Below, one piece after another: positions 10,289 to 20,611 of a DNA stretch of 64,000 bases. The notes under the pieces are model-generated. The model saw only the letters and a list, made by a program, of their open reading frames with translations. It was not told where the DNA came from and made no database searches. Each line of letters opens with the position of its first letter. The stretch's first letter is position 1. Origin of the DNA: Branchipolynoe longqiensis (Eukaryota; Annelida; Polychaeta; Phyllodocida; Polynoidae); the NCBI GenBank assembly GCA_030323885.1, contig CM059199.1, forward strand, positions 75,426,781 to 75,490,780, given 5' to 3'. The translations under genes were made by a program, and so were the position numbers.

Positions 10289-10540
10289 TGCCCTATCCTA
10301 GTAACACAGGGTGGGTGGGCGGTATCATTTGTTATGGAAGATAATGAATGCAACAACCTTCAATACCACGATTCACTCATGTGCTCATCCAACGTGGGTG
10401 GTATCATGAGTTGACACCAGGTGGCAGCACCAGGGGGTAGTCAGCGACAGATCACTGGTCCCCAATTGTGAGAAAGGACGGGATGACTACAGATGGCAGC
10501 ACCGTAATGTGTCAGCGCCCTCTGTGTTAGTTATCCCATG

Positions 10541-10752
10541 TTGGTTGGTTGGTTGTTGGAGTTTTGCATCCTGGCAACATCTAAGGTCATATCAGGACGG
10601 GTACCGACTTGTGACAGTGCACGCTCATGGCGACTTTATAGTGCTTCCCCAATGAGAGACCACACAGCCAGCACCATGACCCGATATCCCACTCAGTCAG
10701 ATTATCCTGACACTGAGCTAATGAGTCCTTTCCCTATCCTATCAATGCCAAG
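10541..10752 (-). mobile_element. SINE-A, head-truncated
   Basis: Tail GGTTGGTTGGTTG, then CATCTAAGGTCATATCAGG and GACCCGATATCCCACTCAGT, stopping after CCTATCAATGCCAAGTGCC where a minisatellite begins. Confidence 0.8.
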
Positions 10753-11170
10753 TGCCTTTTGACTCACTCAGAATCATGTCACCTCCCTTCAACTCGCCTG
10801 GACTCATTCTGACTCCTTTCGACTCACTCAAAATCATTTTGCCTCCATCTGACTCACCATGACTCATTCTGACCCATACAGGACTCCTTTCGACTCACTC
10901 AGAATCATTTGTCTCCCTAAGACGTGCCTTGACTCATTCTGACCCCTTTCGACTCACTCAGAATCTGTTGGCCTCTCTCTGACTCACCTTGACTCATTCT
11001 GACTCCTTTTGACTCACTCAGAATCCTTTCACCTCCCTGCGACTCGCCCTGACTCACTCTGACTCATTCCAACTATTTTACACTCACTCAGAATCGTTTC
11101 GCCTCCCGCTAACCCGGCTCGACTCATTCTGACTCCTTTCTCCTCCCTCCGACTCGCCCTGACTCACTCC
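10753..11170. repeat. ~60 bp minisatellite (GACTCACTCAGAATC)
   Basis: About seven diverged units of about 60 bases contain GACTCACTCAGAATC, a CTCCCTCCGACTCGCC-like middle and TTGACTCATTCTGACTCC. The array starts precisely at the truncated end of a SINE-A. Confidence 0.85.
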
Positions 11171-11850
11171 GGCTGATTGACTCAGCTTGAGGCTGATGAC
11201 TGCCCACCACACTGAGGGAATAACGCCGGCGTTCATAAGATAACCTTCGCCTGGGTCAGAGGTCAGGGAAGGTACCCACCCAGGTTTACCAACCCTTCAC
11301 CCCCCTCAGTACACTTTTCACTTTACCAACCGATTACACCACTATAATCTTTGGGGAGGGGGGGGGGGATATGTTATTCTGTTGAATATGTTCTTTTGAC
11401 ATTTTGTTAGCACCGGAGCACTGGTCAGCCATTTTTCAATTCGGGATTATTTACCCAAAAGTGGTATATAGAATATCTATATATTGAAGTGAGCTGACAA
11501 TAGCTGTTGAATATACAATGTTCAGCATATGGCACAATGGATTTCTGATACTTACCGATAAGTTCCACATCAATATGGCAACAGTAGCGTCATTTGAGTA
11601 TTTAACCGAACAGTTTAACTTTCGAGCAGAAAAGGTAGGCCTCAGTATTAATTTAGTTAATTTTGTATGTGGCAAAAGTGTGCTCTGTCACTGTCAGTGT
11701 CACCCTCTTGCCAAACTCCTGTTGGGGTACTTTGACCACTTTCTTGTTTTCACCCAGACCCTCCAAGCGTAGGTTTTGGTTCATGATACCTGATGAGCCA
11801 TTTTCCACCCAATACAGATTCCTTTATGGCATTTCCAGGTGTGTCAGACA
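11171..11850. other. Spacer with no assignable feature
   Basis: A poly-G run lies at about 11355-11370. Two short overlapping frames at 11451-11772 show no domain and no codon signal I trust. Confidence 0.4.
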
Positions 11851-12183
11851 GGTTGGTTGGTTGTTGGAGTTTTACGTCCTAGCAACAACTAAGGTCATAT
11901 CAGGACGGGTACCGACTTGTGACAGTGCGCACTCATGGCGACTTTATAGTGCTGCCCTACTGGGAAATCAGGCCGCTAGCACCATGACCCGATATCCCAC
12001 TCAGTCACGTTATCTTGGCACTGAGCTAACCAGTCCTTGCCCTATTCTATCAATGCCGAGAGTCAGGCTAGGAAGCGACAATTATCAATTTTATAAGTCA
12101 TTGGTTTGACTTGACCTGGAACCGAACTCTCAATCTCCTGCACGCGAGGCCCGTGCTCTACTGACTCGGCCACCGCACCCGGT
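11851..12183 (-). mobile_element. SINE-A, full length
   Basis: The tail GGTTGGTTGGTTGTTGG leads through all body blocks to a complete head (GACTCGGCCACCGCACCCGG in this orientation). It is one of the least damaged copies and serves as a reference for the minus orientation. Confidence 0.87.
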
Positions 12184-12226
12184 AAAGCCTTAATGAGGTA
12201 TATTTAGAACTTGGTTTAAAGCTGTG

Positions 12227-12726
12227 TCATGGGGGTGATGAAAATGGGAAATATTGCGCCTCGAGCAGGACTTGAACCCACATCTCTTTACATTCCGGGC
12301 CAGTGTGCTAACCATTACACCACCTGGGCTCCCTGATATCGACACACTACCCATGCTTACCTGTCTATGTGGTTAGTTGCCTGAGAGGTCAGTGCAGACC
12401 ACAACACTCGTCCCCCTGGAATTGTAAGTCTTTTAATGCTTACAATTACATACATACAGGCAATGCACTTACACATACATACACAGGGTAGGTTCAACAA
12501 CCATACAGCATGTAGCTTGTACAGGATCATGGTCACGGCAACCAGTGTCATGAGGGTGATGAAAATGGGAAATATTGCGCCTAGAGCGGGACTCGAACCC
12601 ACATCTCTTTGCATTCCGGGCCAGTGTGCTAACCATTACACCACCTAGGCTCCCTGATATCGACACACTACCCATGACTACCTGTCTATGTGGTTACTTG
12701 CCTGAGAGGTCAGTGCAGACCATGAC
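12227..12726 (-). mobile_element. SINE-C tandem pair
   Basis: Units start at 12227 and 12548 (321 bp period, second partial). Both contain the tRNA-Gln-like head (GGACTTGAACCCACATCTC in plus orientation) and the tail CAACCAGTGTCATG. It is the same organisation as the 4.6 kb array but with a shorter unit. Confidence 0.82.
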
Positions 12727-13079
12727 AGCTGTATAGTCCGATGAAATATCAAATTTTCAAAACCAAATCAATTATCTAGATTTGATTTTACATATATCTA
12801 ACTTGATACTGATGCACTTATTAAGCATTTGTTTCTGCGTAGAAGGCAATACAGAGTCAATTTAACAGAACCTGTTACTGCAGAAGTCCATGCTGTCAGA
12901 GTGTTGGCAAGCTTGCCAAAACTAATTTTCCATGTTTGCACTCAAAATATCTTAAAAGTTTACCATTTAAAATAAAAGTAACTTTGAACTAATTGTAAAG
13001 TAGATACTAATGATCGGTCTAATATATTTATCCCAGAAAAAATACAGAAATTCAAAACCATCGGATTATGCAACTTTAA
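12727..13079 (-). mobile_element. MITE-D copy 1
   Basis: Ends ATAGTCCGAT and ATCGGATTATGCAACTTTAA bracket about 353 bp. Internal landmarks are TATCTAGATTTGATT, CTGTTACTGCAGAAGTC and ACCATTTAAAATAAAAGTAA. The left border is degenerate; the right border keeps TTAA. Confidence 0.82.
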
Positions 13080-13411
13080 GTAGTTGGTGGCAGATTTCAT
13101 TTACCACAAAAAGCTACCATAAACAGGCGAATCTTGAAGACAGAATTAATTTCACCATGAAAGGCCGATTTTCTTGCGTCCTCTGACAACCTATTCCTAT
13201 CCCTAGCTACCTATATATGTGTCATTTCACCTGGTTTGGTGAGTGTACCTCACCACATTACTAAAGCACTCGGCCCCTAGAAGGTCACGTGACCTAATTG
13301 ACCTTTACTTTATAGGGGGCAGCACTGGGCTGCTGATTCACCATCCTACTCACCCACTCCCCCTGACCGCACCCCCCCCCCCCCCCACACACACGCACAC
13401 CTCATGCACAA

Positions 13412-13417
13412 CATATT

Positions 13418-13467
<50 letters not shown>

Positions 13468-13530
13468 ACTCTCACACATATACACTCACAGTAACACTAA
13501 CACTTACACACACTCACTCACTCACTCACT
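13412..13530. repeat. (TA)n and CACT-rich microsatellites
   Basis: An AT dinucleotide block (about 13418-13468) is followed by TCACACATATACACTCAC and (ACTC)n. A poly-C block lies just before it at 13372-13386. Confidence 0.9.
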
Positions 13531-13603
13531 CTGGTGTCACCCCTGTAGCATTGCTTATCCTCAGTAAAAATGGACACTGGCTTTGTGGATGATATTTTGT
13601 TGT

Positions 13604-13902
13604 TGTTGAAGATTTATACTGCCTATCATGGATAAGCCTGAATAGGCTTGTTTTCACCATTAGACAGTTTGTTGATAGAAAGCCCGAGCCTACACTTTTA
13701 CCGACCCAAGGGATTTTTAACCTCCCACACCACATAGACATGGTATGAGAGCAACCGGCCTTTGATGACGCTGTAAGTTATACACAGCGGTGGAAATCCA
13801 AATTGGCAGAGATGGGGGCATGGGGAATCGAACCACCGACCTTCAGATTAGGAGTCCGACCTAGAAAAAAGTCAGACACTCTAACCACTCCGCCACAGAG
13901 AA
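13604..13902 (-). mobile_element. SINE-B, full length, tail type 2
   Basis: From left: TTGAAGATTTATACTGCC (tail 2), CCGAGCCTACACTTTTACCG, TGACGCTGTAAGTTATACAC, and the complete head ending CCACTCCGCCACAGAGAA. It is a close match to the 0.1 and 41 kb copies. Confidence 0.86.
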
Positions 13903-14845
13903 CACCATATTAAAATGCAAATGTCTGTTTTACCGGGGAATAGACGAGAATTATATCAATAGCCGTACAATCGGACACCTTTAGTTTTACTATCGGGTAG
14001 TTTAGCATCCCTGGTCATGGAACAGTCATAGAGTGTCGGACTGCGGGAATAACCTGGTAATGTGACTGGCATTCTCTACTCCCCCCCCTCCCCCACCTAC
14101 CCCTGCACCACGCCCTATAGGCTTTTTCAAGCCTCCTATTTTGAGAGCTGGTGCCTAGAGTTCGTGGGTAGCGGAGTAACTGCGACACAAGACTCACCAA
14201 CAATTCACGCTGTAAAATACTTATCCTAATAATAATAATAATGTTCTCGGTGTTGGATTATCAGATTAACACAGGAAGCATGTGCTCTTACCGATTTGAC
14301 CACCACATCCGGTACAGCAGTTGTATGACCTGGTTGAACACTTTGCTGAGCTGCTCTCTGATGAGCGTTCATTCCTCGTGGCACCCCCTGGGTGTGGGGC
14401 GCTGAAACAGCCCGTGGGCAGCTCTCCCTAAGTTAACCCCACGTGACCGCGCCCTAATTATAGTGACAGCGTTCCAGCACCGACTGTTCTCAGGTGTGGA
14501 TGTGTATGTGTATGTGATTGTAGCACTACTAGAGGGTTCGTATGGGTCCTTGAAAACCTCGAAGGTCATGGAATTTGATCAATCAGGATTCCAGGCCGGG
14601 AAAGTAATGGAATTTGTGTAAAGGTCCTTGAAAATTATGGAAAATGGAAAAATTATGATTATGTCAATGATTTTTTTTTTTTTTAAAGTCTATACTTGCC
14701 GATGTGCCCAAACTTGAATGTGATTTTTATGTGACTAAAGTGATTTTTTGTGAATTTGTTATCCAGCCTTGTGATTTTTATTTTAAAACTATACATATGT
14801 TAATCATTATGTTTTAGGCTTATTTACACTTCGCATCTTACACAG
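13903..14845. other. Spacer with a SINE-A head scrap
   Basis: Bases 14270-14315 (TGCTCTTACCGATTTGACCA, then CCACATCCGGTA) look like a SINE-A head in minus orientation. Bases 14530-14640 repeat phrases such as GGTCCTTGAAAA and GGAATTTG. No gene is seen. Confidence 0.5.
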
Positions 14846-15123
14846 TAGGTTCGAACCGTGGTCGAGTCAAACCAACGACTTAAAAATTGATACTTGTTGC
14901 TTCCTAGCCAGGCGCTCAGCATTATTAGAATAGGGCAAGGACTGGATGGCTCCGTGTCAGGATAATTTGACTGAGTGGGATACCAGGTCATGGTGCTGGC
15001 AGCCTGATCTTCCAGTGGGGCAGCACTATAAAGTCACCATGAGTGCGCACTGTCACAAGTCAGTACCCGTCCTGATATGACCATAGATGTTGCTATGATG
15101 TAAATCAACAACAAACAAATAAA
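14846..15123 (+). mobile_element. SINE-A, truncated within the head
   Basis: It begins at the B box (GGTTCGAACCGTGGTCGAGT) and keeps the complete body and a CAACAACAAACAAAT tail. Confidence 0.82.
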
Positions 15124-15232
15124 TGTTATTTGAATTTATGGGAATATCAGGGTGTTATATGTTTATTGCACCTTGACATCGTGTGGGGGTTGGGCATGTG
15201 TTGTGAGATGTGTGTAGGAATGCTTCATACAG

Positions 15233-15743
15233 ACCGGTGTGGCGTGCTCAGCCGTGTACCGTGCTCAGCCGTGTGCATAGACTCAAACTCAAGGCATTGT
15301 CAATGCTCGTGAGTCACTAACCTTATAAATTTAATATAATGTTTTTGGTAAAGATGTTTTCTATATATGTGTACCAAGCGATTTGTTTCTAGGTGGTGTG
15401 GTTTTAGAGATATTTCACTTTTCCTGGATTTTCTGTATGAAGATTGCTCACGGCCATTGACAATGCCTTGAGTTTGACGGTACGCGCATTGCAAAACATT
15501 AGTTTTAATCAAAATTAATAGAAATCAAGAACCCTAACCTTATCAATTTAATATAATCATTTTGGTGAAGATGTTTTCTATATGTGTACCAAGCGATTTG
15601 TTAATAGGTGGTGTGGTTTTAGAGATATTTCACTTTTCCTGGATTTTCTGTATGAAGATTACTCACGACCATTGACAATGCCTTGAGTTTGAGTCTAATC
15701 ACACGGCTGAACATGGTACACGGCTGAGCACGCCACACCGGGT
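15233..15743. mobile_element. MITE-E with ~72 bp inverted repeats and internal tandem
   Basis: The left arm (ACCGGTGTGGCGTGCTCAGC and on to GGCATTGTCAATG) is mirrored at 15668-15743, ending GGCTGAGCACGCCACACCGG. The arms are roughly 72 bases with few mismatches. Between them are two copies of a 205-210 bp unit containing GTACCAAGCGATTTGTT and TTAGAGATATTTCACTTTTC. The same unit is tandem at 3981-4405. No protein is encoded and no clear target duplication was found. Confidence 0.8.
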
Positions 15744-15758
15744 AAAATGATACCCACC

Positions 15759-16117
15759 TTAAAGTTGCATAGTCCGATGGTTTTGAGTTTCTGATAGTTT
15801 CCGAGATAAATATATTAGTTTGATCACTATTATCGACCTTACTTTAATCTGAAGTAACGTTTATTTTAAATGGCTAACTTTTGAGATATTTGAAGTGTAA
15901 GCATGCAAAATTAATTTTGACAAGCACGCCAAAAAAACCTCTGACACCATACGCTTCTACAGGAAGAAGTTCTATTAAATTGACTCGATCTTCCCTTCTA
16001 TGTAGCGACAAATGTCTAATAAATACACCATTATCTAAGTTAGACATGTAGAATCAAAGCTAGATAATTCTTTTGGTTTTGAAAATGTGATGTTTTCATC
16101 GAACTATGCAGCTTTAA
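15759..16117 (+). mobile_element. MITE-D copy 2
   Basis: TTAA borders both ends (15759 and 16114). Termini are AAAGTTGCATAGTCCGAT and GAACTATGCAGCTTT. Internally it matches the other copies closely, including GGCTAACTTTTGAGATATTT. Confidence 0.87.
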
Positions 16118-16121
16118 AGGT

Positions 16122-16464
16122 GCGTTTGTTTGTTTGTTTGTTGTTTTACATCCTAGCAACATCTAAGGTCATATCAGGAAGGGTACCGACTTGTGACAGT
16201 ACGCACTCATGGCGATTTTATAGTGCTGCCCCACTGGTTAATCAGGCTGCTGGCACCATGACCCGATAACCCACTCAGTCACATTATCCTGACACCGAGC
16301 TAACCAGCCCTTGCCCTATCCTAATAATGCTGAGCACCAGTCTAGGAAGCGACAAGTATAAATTTTTAAGTCATTGGTTTGACTCGAATGGGAACTGAAC
16401 TCGCAAACTCCCGATCTTCCACACGCGAGGCCTGTGCTCTACCGATTCGGTCACCGCGCCCGGT
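16122..16464 (-). mobile_element. SINE-A, full length
   Basis: Tail GTTTGTTTGTTTGTTG, complete body and complete head (GATTCGGTCACCGCGCCCGG in plus orientation). It is sandwiched between two MITE-D copies. Confidence 0.86.
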
Positions 16465-16790
16465 TTAAAGGTGCGTAGTCCAATGGTTTTGAGTTTCGGG
16501 ATATTTGAAGTGCAAACATGTAACCTACAGTTTTGGCAAGCACATCAAGCCTCTGACACCATAGGCTTTCTCAGTAACAGGTTTTATTAAATTAAGTGCA
16601 ACAATATCTAAGTTAGATATGTATAATTAATTCTAGGTAATTGTTTTCGTTTTGAAAATTTGCTTCATCGAACCATGCAGCTTTAGAGTTACATAATCTG
16701 ATGGTTTTGAATTTCACGCATATTTTCTAGATAAATATATTAAGTTGATCATTATAATCACTATCTCGATATTTCAGACCCACGGTTTAC
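16465..16790 (+). mobile_element. MITE-D, one internally deleted copy plus a 5' fragment
   Basis: Bases 16465-16686 carry both termini (GTGCGTAGTCCAATGG and CATCGAACCATGCAGCTTT) with an internal deletion of about 130 bp. Bases 16687-16790 restart with the left terminus (AGTTACATAATCTGATGG) and then lose the rest. Confidence 0.75.
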
Positions 16791-16841
16791 TTAGTTAAGT
16801 ACTGGAAAGGTAGATTATAACGGTTCTACGACATTTGCCAC

Positions 16842-17092
16842 CAGACGGGATGGCCGAATAAGTTGAGCGTCCGTCTCCTGTTTTGGGAGATCGGGGGATT
16901 CGAAAACACGAGTTTGTGGGTTCGAACCTTGGTCAAGTCAAATTAATGATTTAAAATTGATACTCGTCGCTTCCTAGCCAGGCGCTCGTCGGCATTAATA
17001 GGATAGGGCATGAACTTATTAACTCAATGTCAGGATAATGTGACTGAGTGGGTTATGGACATGGTTCTGCTGGCCTGATTTCTCAGTAAGTA
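16842..17092 (+). mobile_element. SINE-A2 (alternative tRNA head), 3'-truncated
   Basis: The body from TCAAATTAATGATTTAAAA is SINE-A, but the head reads GACGGGATGGCCGAATAAGT, then TTGAGCGTC with a longer variable region (TCCTGTTTTGGGAGATCGG) before GGTTCGAACC. That resembles a class II tRNA and differs from the usual SINE-A head. The copy ends inside the body where a SINE-C joins. Confidence 0.72.
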
Positions 17093-17360
17093 CATTGCCT
17101 GTAGGTATGTAATTGTAAGCATTAACATGACTTATGGTCACAAACTATTTAAATGACCTCCAATCCCGGGGGGACAAGTGCAGTTGTAGTCTGCACTGAC
17201 GTCTCAGGCAAGGAGCTGCTTAGACAGGTAGTCATGGTATGGTGATAACATCAGGGAACCTAGGTGGTGGAATAATTAGCATACAAGCCTGGAATGCAAG
17301 AAGTGTGGGCTTGAATCCTACTCGAGGCGCAATATTTCCCGTGTTCATCAGTCCCCCAAG
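17093..17360 (+). mobile_element. SINE-C copy
   Basis: Plus orientation: GCATTGCCTGT-like start, CTGCACTGACGTCTCAGGCA, the diverged head around AACCTAGGTGGTGGAATAAT, TTGAATCCTACTCGAGGCG, then CAATATTTCCCGTG. It directly abuts SINE-A2, so one inserted into or beside the other. Confidence 0.75.
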
Positions 17361-17408
17361 ACAAATGTGTAGATGCCAGTTTGTCGGTTGAGGGTTGTTG
17401 GACCAGTC

Positions 17409-17970
17409 TGTGCCAGGCATTGAGTGGTTAAGACGTTGGGCCGGTCTCTGCCAGGCATTGAGCGGTTAAGACGTCGGGCCGGTCTCTGCCAGGCATTGTG
17501 TGGTGAAGATGTCGGGCCGGTCTCTGCCAGGCATTGTGCATTTAAGACAATGGGTCAGTCTGAACCAAGCATTGTGCGGTTAAGACATCGGGCCGGTCTG
17601 CGCCAAGCATTGTGCAGTTAAGATGTCAGGCCGGTCTCTGCCAGGCATTGTGTGGTTAAGACGTCGGGTCGGTCTGCATCAGGCATTGTTCGGTTAAGAA
17701 ATCGGGCCAGTCTGTGCCAGGCATTGTGCGGTTAAGACGTCAGGCCGGTCTGCACCAGGCGTTGTGCGGTTAAGATGTCAGTCTGGTCTGTGCCAGGCAT
17801 TGTGCGTTTAAGAGGTCGGGTCGGTCTGTGCCAGGCATTGTGCGATTAAGACTTCAGGCCGGTCTGCGCCAGGCATTGTGCAGTTAAGACGTTGGGCCGG
17901 TCTGCGCCAGGCATTTGGCGGTTATGACGTCGGGCCGGTCTGCGCCAGGCATTGTTCGGTTAAGACGTCC
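17409..17970. repeat. 38 bp minisatellite, about 14-15 units
   Basis: The unit contains TGCCAGGCATTGTGCGGTTA then AGACGTCGGGCCGGTC. The period is 38 bp, not a multiple of three, so it encodes nothing consistent. Unit-to-unit divergence is low to moderate. Confidence 0.92.
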
Positions 17971-18294
17971 CGTCGGGTGAGGCCGGGCGAGGCGCTGAGA
18001 GCTGTTATCTGAACACTGAGTCACTCACACTGCTGTCACCACTCGAGCAGCTCGCAACAGGCGCCGCAGTGCCCAGGGTCACGTGGGCCCGGCCTACTAA
18101 CAAGTCGCACGCCTCAATGTGTCATAAGCTGCACTGGATTCTCAGTATGCATCCTTTTTTATTTTGTTTAGTATCCTGGTCACCGCACCGATGTTTTGAT
18201 TCTGGTCACGGCTTCAATGTCCGTGTCCTGGTCTTGGTACCAGCGCTGGTGTCATGCTGGTGTTGTAAACAAAGCGAACATTGTTTCTAGAGCG
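17971..18294. other. Spacer with no assignable feature
   Basis: A GC-rich start (GGTGAGGCCGGGCGAGGCGC) follows the minisatellite. I recognise no gene or repeat family. Confidence 0.4.
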
Positions 18295-18428
18295 GCATTC
18301 AAACCTACATTTTTGCTATTCCAAGGTGAACGTCGTAACATTTAGATTGGCTAGGCTCCCTGATGCAGTCCACCTACCAATGTCTACCTGTGCATGTGGC
18401 TCCTTGCCTGTAAGGTCATTGCAGACCA
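18295..18428 (-). mobile_element. SINE-C fragment, diverged
   Basis: GGCTAGGCTCCCTGATGCAG, CTACCTGTGCATGTGG and CCTTGCCTGTAAGGTCA match the middle of SINE-C in minus orientation. Confidence 0.65.
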
Positions 18429-18612
18429 CAGTAAAACCTCTCTAACCGATCACCTCCACAGATCGACCACTCCCATATATCGATCGCTTTATTTGGGTCT
18501 CACACGATCGACCATATAATAACATTTTAACGAATTTTTTTGAAACTCCCTAAGCCGACCACCTCCTTAAGTGGACCATTCAAAAGTCAGTCCCATGGTC
18601 GGCTGATTTAGA
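18429..18612. mobile_element. pogo/Tigger-like TIR element fragment
   Basis: It begins CAGTAAAACCTCTCTAACCG and contains repeated GACCACCTCC-type phrases and ATCGATCGCTTTATTTGGG. CAGTAAAACCTC ends are typical of pogo/Tigger-type elements with TA targets; that assignment is inference. A related segment in reverse orientation is at 59336-59465. No transposase remains, and the right end is lost where LINE sequence begins. Confidence 0.62.
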
Positions 18613-18613
18613 G

Positions 18614-19284
18614 CATGGGCATAAAATCCAACACTATGGATTGGATAAAATGCTACCTCAGCAACAGGCAACAGAAAACAAAAATAAACAATACAGACAA
18701 CCAACCTGTCACATGTGGTGTACCCCAAGGGTCTGTGTTAGGGCCACTACTCTTTATAATCTATATAAACGATCTAGAAAATTGGTTGCAAACTGAGTGC
18801 CTCCAACTATATGCAGATGACACAGTCATATATACGCAAATGGCACCACAGAAGAGGAGGTAATAACTAAACTGAATAAACTCCTATTAAAACTAGACGA
18901 GTGGTGTGAGTCCAAAAAATAACCATCAACACAAGCAAATCAAAAACAGTACTCTTCTCGCATAAACAAATGCCAGAAAGAAAACTACACTGTAAGTTAG
19001 GAAACCAAACATTAGAAAATGTAGACCATTACAAATACCTAGGCCTTGAGTTGGACAGCCAACTAAACTACAACCTATGTATAAATAAAATTATCCAGAA
19101 AGTAAACCATAAACTGTGGCTATTTGCAAAGCTAAGAGACTACATGACACAAGAAATGTCAATAGAAATGTTCAAGGGCGTGGTGCTCCCCTATTTTGAC
19201 TATGGAGATGTAAACTACATGGGTGCGAGAAAAGAACTACTAAAAAAACTGCAAATACTGCAGAACAGAGCCCTAAAAATCTGA
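18614..19284 (+). pseudogene. Non-LTR retrotransposon reverse transcriptase, broken
   Basis: The encoded protein is the C-terminal half of a LINE reverse transcriptase. The frame opening at 18615 shows CGVPQGSVLGPLLFIIYIND and then YADD (catalytic Asp pair), the RT domain 4-5 motifs. Single-base frame changes near 18842 and at the A run near 18915-18921 split it into three frames. The third frame carries the thumb region (YKYLGLELDSQLNYN, LPYFDYGDVNY, LQILQNRALKI). An in-frame TGA lies at 19282-19284. The N-terminal endonuclease is absent, consistent with 5' truncation. The clade is probably in the Jockey/CR1/Rex1 range but was not resolved. Confidence 0.85.
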
Positions 19285-19578
19285 CTAAGAGTAGACATAC
19301 ACAAAAGAACCAAAGTGAAATTACTAGAAAATAGGAGAATAATTCATTTGAAAACATTAGCATATAGCTATAGTCAAAACAATAAACTCCTAAAAAACCC
19401 GCAAAGGGCTACTAGAGCAAATAATGCGCCACTACTGAAGCAGACCAGAAGCCAAATAAAAGCTCATGAGAGAAGCACGCTGGAAATGGCTGCCAAGGTG
19501 TGGAATGCCCAAACGGTAAAGGAACGACACATTCCTGACCTAAAAACTTACAAAAAATATCTGTGCAAACTAGGCTAG
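19285..19578 (+). pseudogene. LINE RT C-terminal extension, after an in-frame stop
   Basis: The frame continues past TGA 19282-19284 without a shift: KLLENRRIIHLKTLAY, a basic middle and AAKVWNAQTVKERHIPDLKT, ending at TAG (19576-19578). The W-N-x2-P-like segment near the end is typical of LINE C-termini. It belongs to the same element as the RT. Confidence 0.75.
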
Positions 19579-19993
19579 GAAACCCCCACTAAGCTGCCTT
19601 GCAAAGGGGCATGTGATATGTCACGGCCCACCAGCGGGACGCCCAATGGAGGGTAACCATGCCAAGAGTAGCCAGATAACACACCACACAGCTACGTACA
19701 AGCCTATGATATGTAAATAGGAGTAGTCTGGTCTAGTAATAAGAGTAGAACAAAATAAAATACATGTATGCCAAGCAAATCCAAAAAAACTAACATAGGC
19801 TACTAACCATACCAACCAATTATCTATCTGCTACTGAAATGCAGGCAATCAAATAACTTATCAGCAGCTACTGTGTGGTAAGATAACACCAACACTACAT
19901 CTGGCCAGCATTGAAAACAAGCCTGGGTACCCAGGCTTATATGCTATGGACAGTATAAATACAGCCTCAATAAAAATATAAATAAATAAATAC
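19579..19993 (+). mobile_element. LINE 3' UTR with AATAAA-rich end
   Basis: About 400 bp of non-coding sequence ends AGCCTCAATAAAAATATAAA and an ATAAATAAATA tail. The last roughly 270 bp occur in reverse complement at 23477-23760, which defines it as the 3' end of a mobile LINE. Confidence 0.8.
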
Positions 19994-20056
19994 ACAAGGT
20001 AGGTTCAGGAGATGCCCTGTATGTAGCATTTGCAGCATCCTGGTAAGGGCACCAGT
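19994..20056 (-). mobile_element. SINE-C 3' end fragment
   Basis: ACACAAGGTAGGTTCAGGAG and CATCCTGGTAAGGGCACCAG resemble the SINE-C block CACAGGGTAGGTTCAAC to GGCAACCAGTGTCA. It is diverged. Confidence 0.45.
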
Positions 20057-20127
20057 TCAATTCACCCAACCTACAAAACTTGATATTTAATACTAATCCT
20101 AATGCACACAGTGAATGCTTGCTACAC

Positions 20128-20611
20128 TAATGCCTGGGTCACAAATGCTGTGGTCACCGTAAAGTGCTCTGTATTGCGGTATATGCAAATATTACGGAGT
20201 TGCGGTCTGCAGTTTATCTATTCACGTATCATACGGTCACCACAAGGCACCTTGCGGTTTGTGTTGAACGTTTTACACGTCTTTAATATATAAAAACATC
20301 ATAACTTTCTTAATATTGATCACACAAACATGAATTTTGTACAATATTGATATTCATTTTAAGACCTTTCATTGTTGTCAACAAAGGTGGTCATACAGTG
20401 TTGCGGCGTGATTGTGTCCTGCAGTGTTGCAATTTTCTGAAGTTAAGATAACTTCAACTTAAAAAAACCGCAAGCCCTTGCGGCAAGCAAAGAACAGACT
20501 GGTCGCGATACAGTCACCGTATCCTACCGTACGGTCACCGCACGGTTTTGCCGATGCGGTGACTTATGGCTGCCGCAAGCACGCCGCAAGGCATTTGTGA
20601 CCTAGGCATTA
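20128..20611. mobile_element. MITE-M, 484 bp with TAATGCCTGGGTCACAAATG ends
   Basis: The left end TAATGCCTGGGTCACAAATG is mirrored by CATTTGTGACCTAGGCATTA at the right, 19 of 20 paired. TAA/TTA at the edges would suit a PIF/Harbinger-type 3 bp target, but it may be part of the repeat. The interior is rich in inverted CCGCAA/TTGCGG words. No coding region is present. Confidence 0.78.

Noticed and set aside
17409..17970. Coding repeat in the 38 bp minisatellite
   Set aside because: A 38 bp period is not a multiple of three, and no frame is preserved across the array.
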